Shown here: positions 43,514 through 53,100 of the stretch, piece by piece
Numbering within the stretch: the first letter of the stretch is position 1
How the letters are laid out: the number at the start of each line of letters is the position of its first letter
Assembly (NCBI GenBank): GCA_000380225.1
Contig: KB904821.1
Location: forward strand, 2,766,556-2,830,555
Length of the DNA: 64,000 nt
Reading direction: 5' to 3'
Origin: a filamentous cyanobacterium ESFC-1
Lineage (GTDB): Bacteria > Cyanobacteriota > Cyanobacteriia > Cyanobacteriales > Spirulinaceae
The notes under the pieces: generated by a model
Database searches by the model: none
The model's input: only the letters and a program-made list of their open reading frames with translations
Told to the model about the DNA's origin: nothing
Position numbers and translations under genes: made by a program

Positions 43514-45262
43514 AACCGAAGCCAACATTGGTAAACGCTTGTCTTGGGCTAACAACTCCCCAAACGCCTCAGCATTAACCGGAGGGCTGAACAGATAGCC
43601 CTGCATTTGGTCGCAAGTATATTCCTGTAGACAAGACAACTCGCTTTCGGTTTCAACGCCCTCGGCAATGGTGGTTAAACCTAAGCTGTGGGACATTTCT
43701 ACAATCGCTTTGACAATCGCCGCATTTTGGGGATTTTCGGTTAAGTCGCTGACAAAACAGCGATCGATCTTGAGAATGTCGAAGTTGAACGAATGCAGGT
43801 AATTGAGAGAAGAATAACCTGTCCCAAAGTCATCAATGGCGATGGTAATGCCCAAATTTTTCAACGCAATGATGTTTTGGCGAGCGAGATTGGGGTTTTG
43901 GACTAAAACGCTCTCGGTGAGTTCGAGTTCGAGATAGCGAGAACTGAGTTGCGTTTCGCTGAAGATGCGAACCAAGCGCTGGCACAAATCCGGCAGCATA
44001 AACTGACGACTGGAGAGGTTTACCGCCATCACCAGGGGTTTGTTGTACTGCTGATGCCATTGGTGGGCTTGAGCGCAGGCGGTTTTGAGCATCCATTCGC
44101 CAATGGGGACAATTAACCCGGTTTCTTCGGCGATGGGGATAAATTTACCGGGGGAAATAAAGCCTTTTTCGGGGTGAATCCAACGGGCAAGGGCTTCGGT
44201 TCCCACAATTTCCCCGGTTTTGAGGTCGATGCGGGGTTGGTAATAGGCTTGGAGTTCGTTACGTTCGATGGCGCGGCGCAAGTGAGATTCGAGGCTGAGG
44301 TCGTCTCCGGTGGTGACTTGTAAACTCACGGTGTAGAGGTGATAGCCGTTGCCCCCTTTGGCGACAACGTATTCTCTGGCGGCGTTGGCTTGACTCAGCA
44401 GGGTGTCGATATCTTCGGCGTTTTGGGGATATAAACTAATGCCGATACTGGCTGAGAGAAAGACCTCGGTTTGGGAGTCACTGACGAGAAACGGGCGATC
44501 GAGTTCTTTGCCAATGGCTTGGGCGACGCGCAGGGCATCTTGCCGTTGGGTGGCGGTGGCCAGTAAGATGGCAAACTCGCGATCGCTCAAATAGGCGACG
44601 GTATCCCCTTCTTGGATGCAAGCGGTAAGGCGCTTGGCGAACTCTTGCAGCAGGGTGGATTGATGGGTATGACTCAGACTCTTTTGTAAGCGCTCGAAGC
44701 GGTCTAGGGACAAATACAGGACGGGGATGATCGGTTTGTTTTCGGCATCGAGGGGGGCGGTTTCGCGAATCTTGGTAAAGCGATCGCGCAGGGATAAACG
44801 ATTGGTTAACCCGGTAACCGGATCGTGGTGCATCAAGTAATCGAGTTTGGCTTCGGCTTGTGCAAGATCGCTTTCGTATTTGGCTTGAACTCTGGCTTTT
44901 TTCTGCAATTGGGCTGAGATTGCGCCGAGGAGTTCTGCGCGGGTAAAGGGTTTGGTGAGGTAATCATCGGCCCCTAATTCCATCCCTTGACGAAAGTCGA
45001 TTTTGGCGGCTTTGGCGGTTAAAAAGATAAAGGGGATGGTTTCGGTGGCGGAGTTTTGCCGCAATCGTTCTAGGGTGCCAAAACCGTCTAATTCCGGCAT
45101 CATTACGTCACACAGAATTAAATCGGGAACTTCTTGGGTTGCGATCGCCACACCATCTTTACCATTATCAGCGCTAAAAGTTTCAAATTCTTCAGCGTCT
45201 AATAAATCGATGAGGTTTTCTCTTACAAATTCTTCGTCTTCGATTACAAGGATTTTAGTCAT
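43511..45262 (-). CDS. Receiver-GGDEF(degenerate)-EAL c-di-GMP phosphodiesterase (paralog A)
   Basis: 583 residues. Receiver: ILVIEDEEFVRENLIDLL, LILCDVMMPELDGFG and DDYLTKPFT. The GGDEF domain has HHDPVTGLTNRLSLRDR but the active-site GGDEF is replaced by SDREF (AYLSDREFAILL), so it should not make c-di-GMP. The EAL domain is intact: TEALARWIHPEKG, LELELTESVL, IAIDDFGTGYSSLNYL, DILKIDRCFV, TIAEGVETESE and MQGYLFSPP. It should break c-di-GMP to pGpG when its receiver is phosphorylated. It follows the giant kinase (54 bases) in one operon, so that kinase probably controls it. Paralog B is at 56351. Confidence 0.93.
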   Translation of the reverse strand: MTKILVIEDEEFVRENLIDLLDAEEFETFSADNGKDGVAIATQEVPDLILCDVMMPELDGFGTLERLRQNSATETIPFIFLTAKAAKIDFRQGMELGADDYLTKPFTRAELLGAISAQLQKKARVQAKYESDLAQAEAKLDYLMHHDPVTGLTNRLSLRDRFTKIRETAPLDAENKPIIPVLYLSLDRFERLQKSLSHTHQSTLLQEFAKRLTACIQEGDTVAYLSDREFAILLATATQRQDALRVAQAIGKELDRPFLVSDSQTEVFLSASIGISLYPQNAEDIDTLLSQANAAREYVVAKGGNGYHLYTVSLQVTTGDDLSLESHLRRAIERNELQAYYQPRIDLKTGEIVGTEALARWIHPEKGFISPGKFIPIAEETGLIVPIGEWMLKTACAQAHQWHQQYNKPLVMAVNLSSRQFMLPDLCQRLVRIFSETQLSSRYLELELTESVLVQNPNLARQNIIALKNLGITIAIDDFGTGYSSLNYLHSFNFDILKIDRCFVSDLTENPQNAAIVKAIVEMSHSLGLTTIAEGVETESELSCLQEYTCDQMQGYLFSPPVNAEAFGELLAQDKRLPMLASV

Positions 45263-45316
45263 GGCTGATTTTTAGCGAGTAGTAAGTAGTAAATGGTTGA
45301 CAAGGAAAACAAGCAG

Positions 45317-48300
45317 CTAACGAGGAATCGAAATTGTAAAGGTTGTACCCCTATCAACTTCGCTTTCAACGGCCAGATCGCCGTGATGGAGATCGACGCA
45401 TTTTTTCACGATGGCTAACCCTAAACCTGTACCTTGAATATTGCCCACATTGGTAGCGCGATGGAACGATTCAAACAGACGCGCTTTTTCATCGGGGGGA
45501 ATGCCGATGCCGTTATCTTTGACTTGGAAAACAACGCGATCGCCCTCTAAGAATACCTTTAACAAAATGTTACTATTTTTAGGGGAATATTTCACGGCAT
45601 TAGACAATAAATTTGTCAGAATTTGGCGCAATAGTTTTTCATCACTAGGAGCAACAATTTCAGGAGAATCTACTTCATATTGAAACTGATGTTGAGCGCC
45701 AATGCCAATTTTAAGCTCCTCGATTAAGCTTTGACCAAATTCAACTAAATTTAAACTTCTGGGATTAAATTCTAGTTTTCCGGCTTCCGCTTTACCAATA
45801 AACAGAACATCATTCAGTAGTTGTGTCATGTGCTGTACTGAAACGCGAATGCGATTGAAATGGGTGTTTTGCTTTTCTTCTGTCCAGCGATGGCGATAAT
45901 TTTCAAGCAGTTCTGCCGAAGACAAAATACTACTAAGGGGTGTACGAAACTCATGGGAAGTCATGGTGATAAAGCGAGATTTTAAATCATTGAGTTCTTT
46001 CTCTTTCGCTAAGGCTTCGGTGAGTTCTTGTTCGGCTTTTTTGCGATCGCTAATATCCCGATACATCCACAAATGACCGCAATAATTATCTTCAACGAAA
46101 ATCGGAATATAATCGAGTTCTAACGTGCGACCGTCGGCTAATTGGACTTCGTGATTGGTGACAATCTCGCGATTATCGCGAATTTGTTCGTGTTCTCGAA
46201 CAAAGCGTTCGGGAGCAACAAACAGATGTTTCACCTGGGTACTAAAATCTGAGAAATCTGCACCAATCCAAGCGGCGGGAGTATCGGGTAAACCAAACAA
46301 ATCACAAAAGATTTGATTAATTAACACCACATGACCAAATTCATTTTTAACCAAAACTCCGGCTTGTAAATTTTCAATCAAACTACTCAAACGGGAAGTA
46401 GTCGCTTGTAAATTCTCTTGAGCGCGTTTGAGTTCGGTTACATCAATCCCCACAGAAACTGCTGCTTGTCCTTCTTGGTATTTTTGAGCAACCACTAAGT
46501 AATTGTGGACTTCCCCGGCCACTTGGGCGCTGAGTTCTTTGGTAGTGCTGGTTTCAGAACTGTCAAAAAAGGAGCGCATGGACGCGGTGAAGTCCGGACT
46601 GTTTTCCATAAATCCGACCTCGCGACCAATAAAATCTTCTGGGTGACGATTGTAAGCACTTGCGAGGTGTTGGTTCACTCCTCGATAGCGACAATCTGAA
46701 TCAATCCAAGACACCATCCCCGGAACCGCATCAAGGACGGCTCGTAATTGACCTTTCGCTTGTTCGAGGCGTTGTTCGGACTCGATGCGATCGCTAATAT
46801 CGCTTTGAATGCCAATATAGTGAGTAAGATTACCGTGGGCATCGTGAATCGGCGAAATGCTCACCTCATTCCAAAAGAAGCTGCCATCTTTGCGATAGTT
46901 GCGTAAAATCACCGTACAGGGTTCGGCGTTTTTCAGGGCTTGACGCAGTTCTTGTAATCCGGCTTGTTGGGTTTCACCTCCTTGTAAAAAGCGGCAATTG
47001 CGACCGATAACTTCTGCCGCTTTGTACCCGGTCATGATCTCGAAAGCCGGGTTAGCGTAAATCATCGGTAAATCCGGTTGATTGGCATCGACGATGATAA
47101 TACCGTTGCTACTGGCAGAAATCGCCCGTTCGCGCAGTTCGAGGTCGGCTACAAGCTGTTTTTGGGCGGTGATATCGCGAGCAATACCCAGGAAACCGAG
47201 AATTTCCCCCGATTCCGATCGCAACGTCGTCACCGATAAACTCACCGGGATACGTTGGCCATCTTGATGAATGTACGTCCATTCTCGTTCCTCGGTAATG
47301 CCGCGTTTGGCTTTGGCCACAAACACCTCAAAGCCCGGTTGGATGGGTTCGTTGAGTTCGGCGCTGAGGCGGTAGGCTTCTTGGCGCACTTCGTCGGGGT
47401 CGTGGATCAGCATGGGGGTGACTTTGCCGATAATATCTTCGGCGGTGTAACCCAATAAGTCCTCAGCCCCGGTGTTGAAGGTGGCAATTGTGCCATCGGT
47501 GGTGGTGGAAATAATGGCGTAGTTCGTACCGTTGAGAATGGCTTGCTGTAGGGTGGTGGCTTTGAGGAGTTGTTGTTCGATGGCTTTGCGATCGCTAATA
47601 TCCCGCGAGACCACCAAAACTTCGGGGTTGGATTCCGGGGAAACTTGCTCTAATGCCCGTCCTGTACTTTCGAGCCAGAGGTAATGGCCGCTGCGGTGAC
47701 GCAAACGATAGCTAATTTTAGTCACGCTTTGGGCTTGGGCAATTTGGCGATAAGTGGCTTTGAGATTTTTCCGGTCTTCGGGGTGACAGAGTTCGTAAAC
47801 CGATCGCCCGATCAAGTCTTCGGGTGCGTAACCCAACAGCAACGAACAAGCGGGAGAGACATATAAAAAGATACCTTCAGGAGAGTGCTGGCTAATCATA
47901 TCGGTGGCGTAGTCAGCCAAGATGCGATAGCGTTTTTCGCTTTCGTGGAGAGAAACTTCTGAGCGCTGACGTTCGAGGACTTCAGCCCGCAAGCAGTGAT
48001 TGGCTTCGCTGAGGGCGACAGTACGCTCGATTACTTTTTGTTCGAGTTGATCGTTGGCGTTTTCGAGGGCGTTTTGGGCATGGACGCGATCGGTGACATC
48101 AATACCCACCGAAATCACCGCTTGTTCGTGGTCGTATTTCTGAGCGGCGATCAGGTAGTTGTGGGTGGTGTCGCCAATTTTGGTATCGATGACTTGGGAG
48201 ATAACGGTATCTTCGCTGGCCAGAAAACGCCGCATCAGTTCGACGAAACCGGGGCTGGTTTTGAGAAAGCCCAATTCCTTGCCGACAAAGGCTTCTGGCG

Positions 48301-49831
48301 ATAGGTTGAGGGTTTGGGCAAGCTGGCGGTTTACCCCTAAATAGCGCCCTTGGTTGTCGAACCAGGAGACAAACCCCGGTACTGTGTCGATGGCAACTCG
48401 CAGTTGGGCTTGGGTTTGTTCGACGGACAGGCGGGCTTGTTCCCGTTCGGTGATGTCTTCGAGGGTGGCGAGGGCGCACCGAACGCCGGCCAGGTCAAAG
48501 GTTTCGACGGATAGCAAGACGATCGCGGTGTGGCCGTTTTGGGTGCGGAGTTGGGTTTTGACTTCCCGGACGGGGGTTTGGGCGGCGTTTTGGATTAAGG
48601 CGCGATCGCCCTCGTTCAATAGGTTTAAGCTCCCTAGGGGTTGCCCCAAGGCATCAGGGCGAGAACAACCGAGAAATTTGCCGAAAGAATCGTTAAAGTC
48701 GAGCAAACGCTCATCCTGTAGGGAGATAAGCGCTAAAGCCGCATGGCAAGCGTGAAAGGACTTACTAAAGCGTTCTTCAGAATAGCGCAACTCCGCTTCG
48801 GTTTGGCGGCGGCGTTCGAGTTCGAGTTGGGCTTCTTGGTACAGTTGGGCGTGACGAATGGCGATCGCGCAGCGATTGGCAACGGTTTGTAAAAAGTCGA
48901 TTTCTTCAGGCTTCCAGGCGCGATCGCCGTCGCACTGGTGTAAGCTGATACCGCCGATATATTCGCCGCGATACAACAAGGGAATAATCGCGATCGCGCG
49001 GATATCGCAGTTACAAGCAGCTTTTTGAATCGTTGCGGGGCAGCTTGCATCAATGCGGTTCAAAACCACGGCTTGACCTTGGGAAAGGCGGTCGTGATAG
49101 TAGCGGTAAAATTCGCACTGCACCCCGATTAAGCTTTGGGATTGGCTGGTGGCTTCGCTGACATAATGGGCGGTGAGTTGGTTGTCTTGGTTGGGTTGAA
49201 AGATTAAACAACGGTTGACTCCGAGTAGTTCGTGTAGGCGATTGGCAGTGGTTTGTAAGACTTCCTCAATCACCAAGCTTTCTTGAATCCCTCGGATTAG
49301 TTCTTCGGTTAAATTTTGTTGGGTAGGGGTTGTCCCTTCCCCCTGTTTTTGAGTGGATTGAGCCACAGCGAACAGACTAGACCAATGGAGAATGCCCAAG
49401 AGTTTTTGCTCTCGATCCACCACGGGATAGTAATCGACCTTGGCTTGTTGGAGGGTTTCTAAAAGGACGACTGGATCGCGATCGCCTAAAGCGGTGATGG
49501 GGGCGATCTCGTCAATCATCAAGTCCTGTAGGGTGGTCACAGCGCCATCACTACCCCCAAAGGCGGCACAAAACACATCCGACGGACGCGCAATGCCCAA
49601 TACAGTCTCGTCTTGATCAAGTACCACGCAAGCGCTTATGGGGGCTTGTGGAGATGAGGAGCGCGTTATTTGAGCCGCGACTTGAGCCAGAGGAGTTGAG
49701 GCGATCGCGGCGAGGTAGTTCTGGGCGAGCGCATCGCTGATGCTGCCTCTCTCGCTTGCGGTTGGATTCGAGGGGGTTTCGTGGGGGTTATGGGCTTGGG
49801 ATGACTGAGAAGAAAGCGGAGATGTTTTCAT
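45317..49831 (-). CDS. CBS-GAF-multi-PAS sensor histidine kinase
   Basis: 1504 residues from ATG 49831; an upstream in-frame start at 49870 is possible. N-terminal CBS pair (about 30-160: ISACVVLDQDETVLGIARPS, VVDREQKLLGILHWSS), GAF (about 180-340: CLIFQPNQDNQLTAHYVSE), then about seven PAS units, some of the LOV-like NCRFLQ type (GRNCRFLQGG) without proof of flavin. The kinase has [41 protein letters not shown] and GTGLGLAIVKKCVDLHHG. No receiver of its own, so phosphate likely goes to the receiver of paralog A phosphodiesterase just downstream. No membrane helix; soluble sensor. Confidence 0.9.
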   Translation of the reverse strand: MKTSPLSSQSSQAHNPHETPSNPTASERGSISDALAQNYLAAIASTPLAQVAAQITRSSSPQAPISACVVLDQDETVLGIARPSDVFCAAFGGSDGAVTTLQDLMIDEIAPITALGDRDPVVLLETLQQAKVDYYPVVDREQKLLGILHWSSLFAVAQSTQKQGEGTTPTQQNLTEELIRGIQESLVIEEVLQTTANRLHELLGVNRCLIFQPNQDNQLTAHYVSEATSQSQSLIGVQCEFYRYYHDRLSQGQAVVLNRIDASCPATIQKAACNCDIRAIAIIPLLYRGEYIGGISLHQCDGDRAWKPEEIDFLQTVANRCAIAIRHAQLYQEAQLELERRRQTEAELRYSEERFSKSFHACHAALALISLQDERLLDFNDSFGKFLGCSRPDALGQPLGSLNLLNEGDRALIQNAAQTPVREVKTQLRTQNGHTAIVLLSVETFDLAGVRCALATLEDITEREQARLSVEQTQAQLRVAIDTVPGFVSWFDNQGRYLGVNRQLAQTLNLSPEAFVGKELGFLKTSPGFVELMRRFLASEDTVISQVIDTKIGDTTHNYLIAAQKYDHEQAVISVGIDVTDRVHAQNALENANDQLEQKVIERTVALSEANHCLRAEVLERQRSEVSLHESEKRYRILADYATDMISQHSPEGIFLYVSPACSLLLGYAPEDLIGRSVYELCHPEDRKNLKATYRQIAQAQSVTKISYRLRHRSGHYLWLESTGRALEQVSPESNPEVLVVSRDISDRKAIEQQLLKATTLQQAILNGTNYAIISTTTDGTIATFNTGAEDLLGYTAEDIIGKVTPMLIHDPDEVRQEAYRLSAELNEPIQPGFEVFVAKAKRGITEEREWTYIHQDGQRIPVSLSVTTLRSESGEILGFLGIARDITAQKQLVADLELRERAISASSNGIIIVDANQPDLPMIYANPAFEIMTGYKAAEVIGRNCRFLQGGETQQAGLQELRQALKNAEPCTVILRNYRKDGSFFWNEVSISPIHDAHGNLTHYIGIQSDISDRIESEQRLEQAKGQLRAVLDAVPGMVSWIDSDCRYRGVNQHLASAYNRHPEDFIGREVGFMENSPDFTASMRSFFDSSETSTTKELSAQVAGEVHNYLVVAQKYQEGQAAVSVGIDVTELKRAQENLQATTSRLSSLIENLQAGVLVKNEFGHVVLINQIFCDLFGLPDTPAAWIGADFSDFSTQVKHLFVAPERFVREHEQIRDNREIVTNHEVQLADGRTLELDYIPIFVEDNYCGHLWMYRDISDRKKAEQELTEALAKEKELNDLKSRFITMTSHEFRTPLSSILSSAELLENYRHRWTEEKQNTHFNRIRVSVQHMTQLLNDVLFIGKAEAGKLEFNPRSLNLVEFGQSLIEELKIGIGAQHQFQYEVDSPEIVAPSDEKLLRQILTNLLSNAVKYSPKNSNILLKVFLEGDRVVFQVKDNGIGIPPDEKARLFESFHRATNVGNIQGTGLGLAIVKKCVDLHHGDLAVESEVDRGTTFTISIPR

Positions 49832-50140
49832 GAAGTTTTCTCGATCCAGCACAGTTTTTACGATAAACAAAGGATGTTTGCGATCGCGTTTGCGTTCGTG
49901 TTTGCGTTAAGAGTAACCCATAATTTAGGACAAGTGACCGATCGATCGGGATAAATGGCCAATTACTAACCCTCAACAACGTCAATTATTTAAAACTTTG
50001 GGAAATTTGTTTTTTCTAGACTAGCAACTTTTTCTAAATCTGTTACAGTCTATTAAGATTCGCCTTTAAAATGGGCTTTTCCTTGTCTTATGGTCGCTTG
50101 CTAATCCGATTAACTCTCTATTGATCCTGGTGCGAACTTT
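49832..50140. other. Divergent promoter region between two giant kinases
   Basis: 309 bases between the CBS-GAF kinase (minus) and the GAF-PAS hybrid kinase (plus). It should contain both promoters; none is a clear consensus. It is AT-rich on the right half. CCGATCGATCGG (49939-49950) is a short palindrome that could bind a regulator or be chance. Confidence 0.4.
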
Positions 50141-53100
50141 ATGAAAACTTTACTCTTAGTAACTTGCACTGAGCGAGACCGAGTAATATACCGAGATTAT
50201 TTAAAAAAGCAAAAGTACGCCATTGTAGAAGCAGAAAGTAGCATTAAAGCCCTTGAAATTTGTCAAAAGCAGCCGCCCGATCTTCTTATTTTGGCTTTAA
50301 ATTCAAGTGATAATACGGAATTAAAAGCGCTCCAAAGTCTCCTCGCATATCCGCCAAAATACGAGCGACCCGCGATTGTTATTGGAGATCGAGACAGCGA
50401 AAGGGCGATCGCGAACTTCTCCCTAGACAATTACCTCTATCTAGTCAAAGAAGGTCTAACGCCGCACATCTTACAAAACGCGATCGCCCAAGCCCTAGAA
50501 TGCCAAGAAGTAAAACAACAACTCCAGCGCTCTCAAGCACAACGGCGCATCCTGGCCTCAATGCTCAAGGATTTGCGAGCAACTCGACCCCTCAGCAAAA
50601 TTTTGTCTACTGTAGCCCAACAAGTGCGCCAATGCTTTGAAGCCGATCGCGTGTTGATTCATCGCTTTGACAGCCCCCAAAGTGGCGAGATTATCGCAGA
50701 ATCGGTGCGATCGCCTTGGCTATCAGTATCAGATGTGGCTTTCGAGCCGGAAGAAAGGGCAGCATTTCCGGGGTTAATTGCCAAATATAGCTCGAATTGC
50801 CAGCACCGCACCGATAATCTCGGCCAAAGTTCTCAATTTACACCGCTACAAAAGCAGATTCTCAGGAAATATCAAGTACAAGCGTGTTTAGCCGTTCCCA
50901 TTTCCTTTTCCGATCGTGACGAATCGGCCACAACGCCTTGGGGTTTATTAATTTTGCATCAATGTCAGGGGCCGCGGACTTGGCAAGAAAACAATATTAG
51001 CTTACTCACAGAAATCGCCCAAACCCTCGCAGTCGCGATTCAACAAGCGACTTTATTTCAGCAACTCCAGCAGCAAAACCAAGCCCTCAAAGCCTCCGAA
51101 CAGCGCTTTTTTAACGCTGTTGAAAGTATGAATGATGGCTGGTGGGAATGGAATATAGTCACCGGAGAAGTCTATTTTTCTCGACGCTGGAAGGAAATCC
51201 TCGGCTACCGCGAAGACGAACTTGCTAACGATCTCACCAGTTGGTCTAGTCGGGTTCATCCCGAAGATTATCCTAGAGTCCAACAAGCCCTCAGTGATTA
51301 CACCCAACGCCACACCGAAAAATATCAAGTCGAATACCGCCTGCGGCACAAAAATGGCTCTTATCGCTGGATATTCGCTCATGGGGTAGGAACTTGGGAC
51401 GAAAAAGGGGAAATGGTGTATTTAATGGGGTCACACACGGATATTACCGAACGCCATCAAGCCGAACAAGAGCGCGATCGCTTGGTGGCTATTCTTGAAG
51501 CTACCCCAGATTTTGTGGGGATTGCTAATACCAATTTAGAAAATGTCTGGACGAATCGCCAACTGCGTCAACTGTACGATTATCTCAGCGATGAGGAATA
51601 CAACCAAAAACAAATTCCCGATTTTCATCCCCTTTGGGCATTTGAGAAGGTGAGAGACCAAGGGTTTCCCACCGCGAGACAAGAAGGAGTTTGGCAAGGA
51701 GACACGGCAATTTGGGATAAAAACGGCCAAGAAATCCCGGTGTCTCAGATTATTATCGCCCACCGTTCGGATCGTGGCGAAATTGATTATTTTTCTACCA
51801 TTCTGCACGATATACGCGATCGCGTCACTGCCGAAACTCAACTGCGTCAACGAGAAAAAATCCTGCGGGACTTACTCGACAGTTTGAATAGCTTTGTGGG
51901 GTTGATGACTCCCGACGGCATTTTAATCGAAGCCAACCAAGCCCCGTTACAAGCGGCGAATTTACGATACGAGGATGTGATTAACAAGCCCTTTGTGGAG
52001 GCTTATTGGTGGTCGTATTCACTCCAAGCCCAAGCCAAGCTCCAAGACGCGATCGCGAAAGCTCTGCACCAAGAAAGAGTGCGCTACGATGCGGTGGTGC
52101 GCGTCGGGGAAAATCAATTTATGACCCTTGATTTTACCATCGGTTGGATTTGCGACGACCAAGGCCAAGTGCGCTATCTTGTCCCCTCTGGTATTGATAT
52201 TACCGAACGCCGCCACGCCGAAGAAGCCTTATTACAAAGCGAAGCCCGTTTGAAATATCTCTTGTCTTCGAGTCCGACCACGATTTATACCTGTAAAGCC
52301 GAAGGGGATTTTGGCGCAACCTTTATGAGCGATAACGTCAAAGCTCAGATGGGCTACGAACCCCAGCAATTTACCCAAGATGGTGAGTTTTGGTCGAGCA
52401 ACATCCATCCCGACGATCGAGAGCGGGTTTTTGGTGGGTTGAGTACCCTATTTGCAGAAGATGTCTACAGTCATGAATATCGCTTTCGCTGGGCTGATGG
52501 CTCTTATGGTTGGGTGCGAGATGACTTAAAGCTGATTCGCGATAGCCAGGGACAACCGATCGAAATGATTGGCAGTTGGTTGGATGTGAGCGATCGCAAA
52601 CAATCGGAAATGCTGCTACAACAACGAGATGCTTATTTACAAGCGTTGGTCGAAATTCAAAGCCAACTGTTACGCAACGTCACCCCAGAAACCAATATCT
52701 ACGACCAAGTGTTGCCCATTTTAGGGGAATTGGTCGGAGTGGATAAGGTTTGTGTGTTTGAAAACTACACCAATGGTCAAGGGCAGTTATGTATGAGCTA
52801 TGTGGGGGAGTGGTGTCAAAGCGGTATCCCTTCTACCCTCAACGATTCCCGCTTTCAGAGCTTTGCTTATGATACCTTTCCCGGTTGGGCCGAAACCTTG
52901 AGCGCCGGAGAACCCATTGTTAAAAGCAACTCAGACTACAACGAAGCCGAAGCTCGCATTTTAGGCGATTGTGGCGCGAAAGCTGTGTTACTGATGCCCT
53001 TAACCCTCAATAATCGCTTTTTTGGCTTTGTAGCTTTTGATTCGATGACGGGGAGGGTGAATTGGGAAAATCAGCAAATCGGCTTGCTCAAACTGGCGGT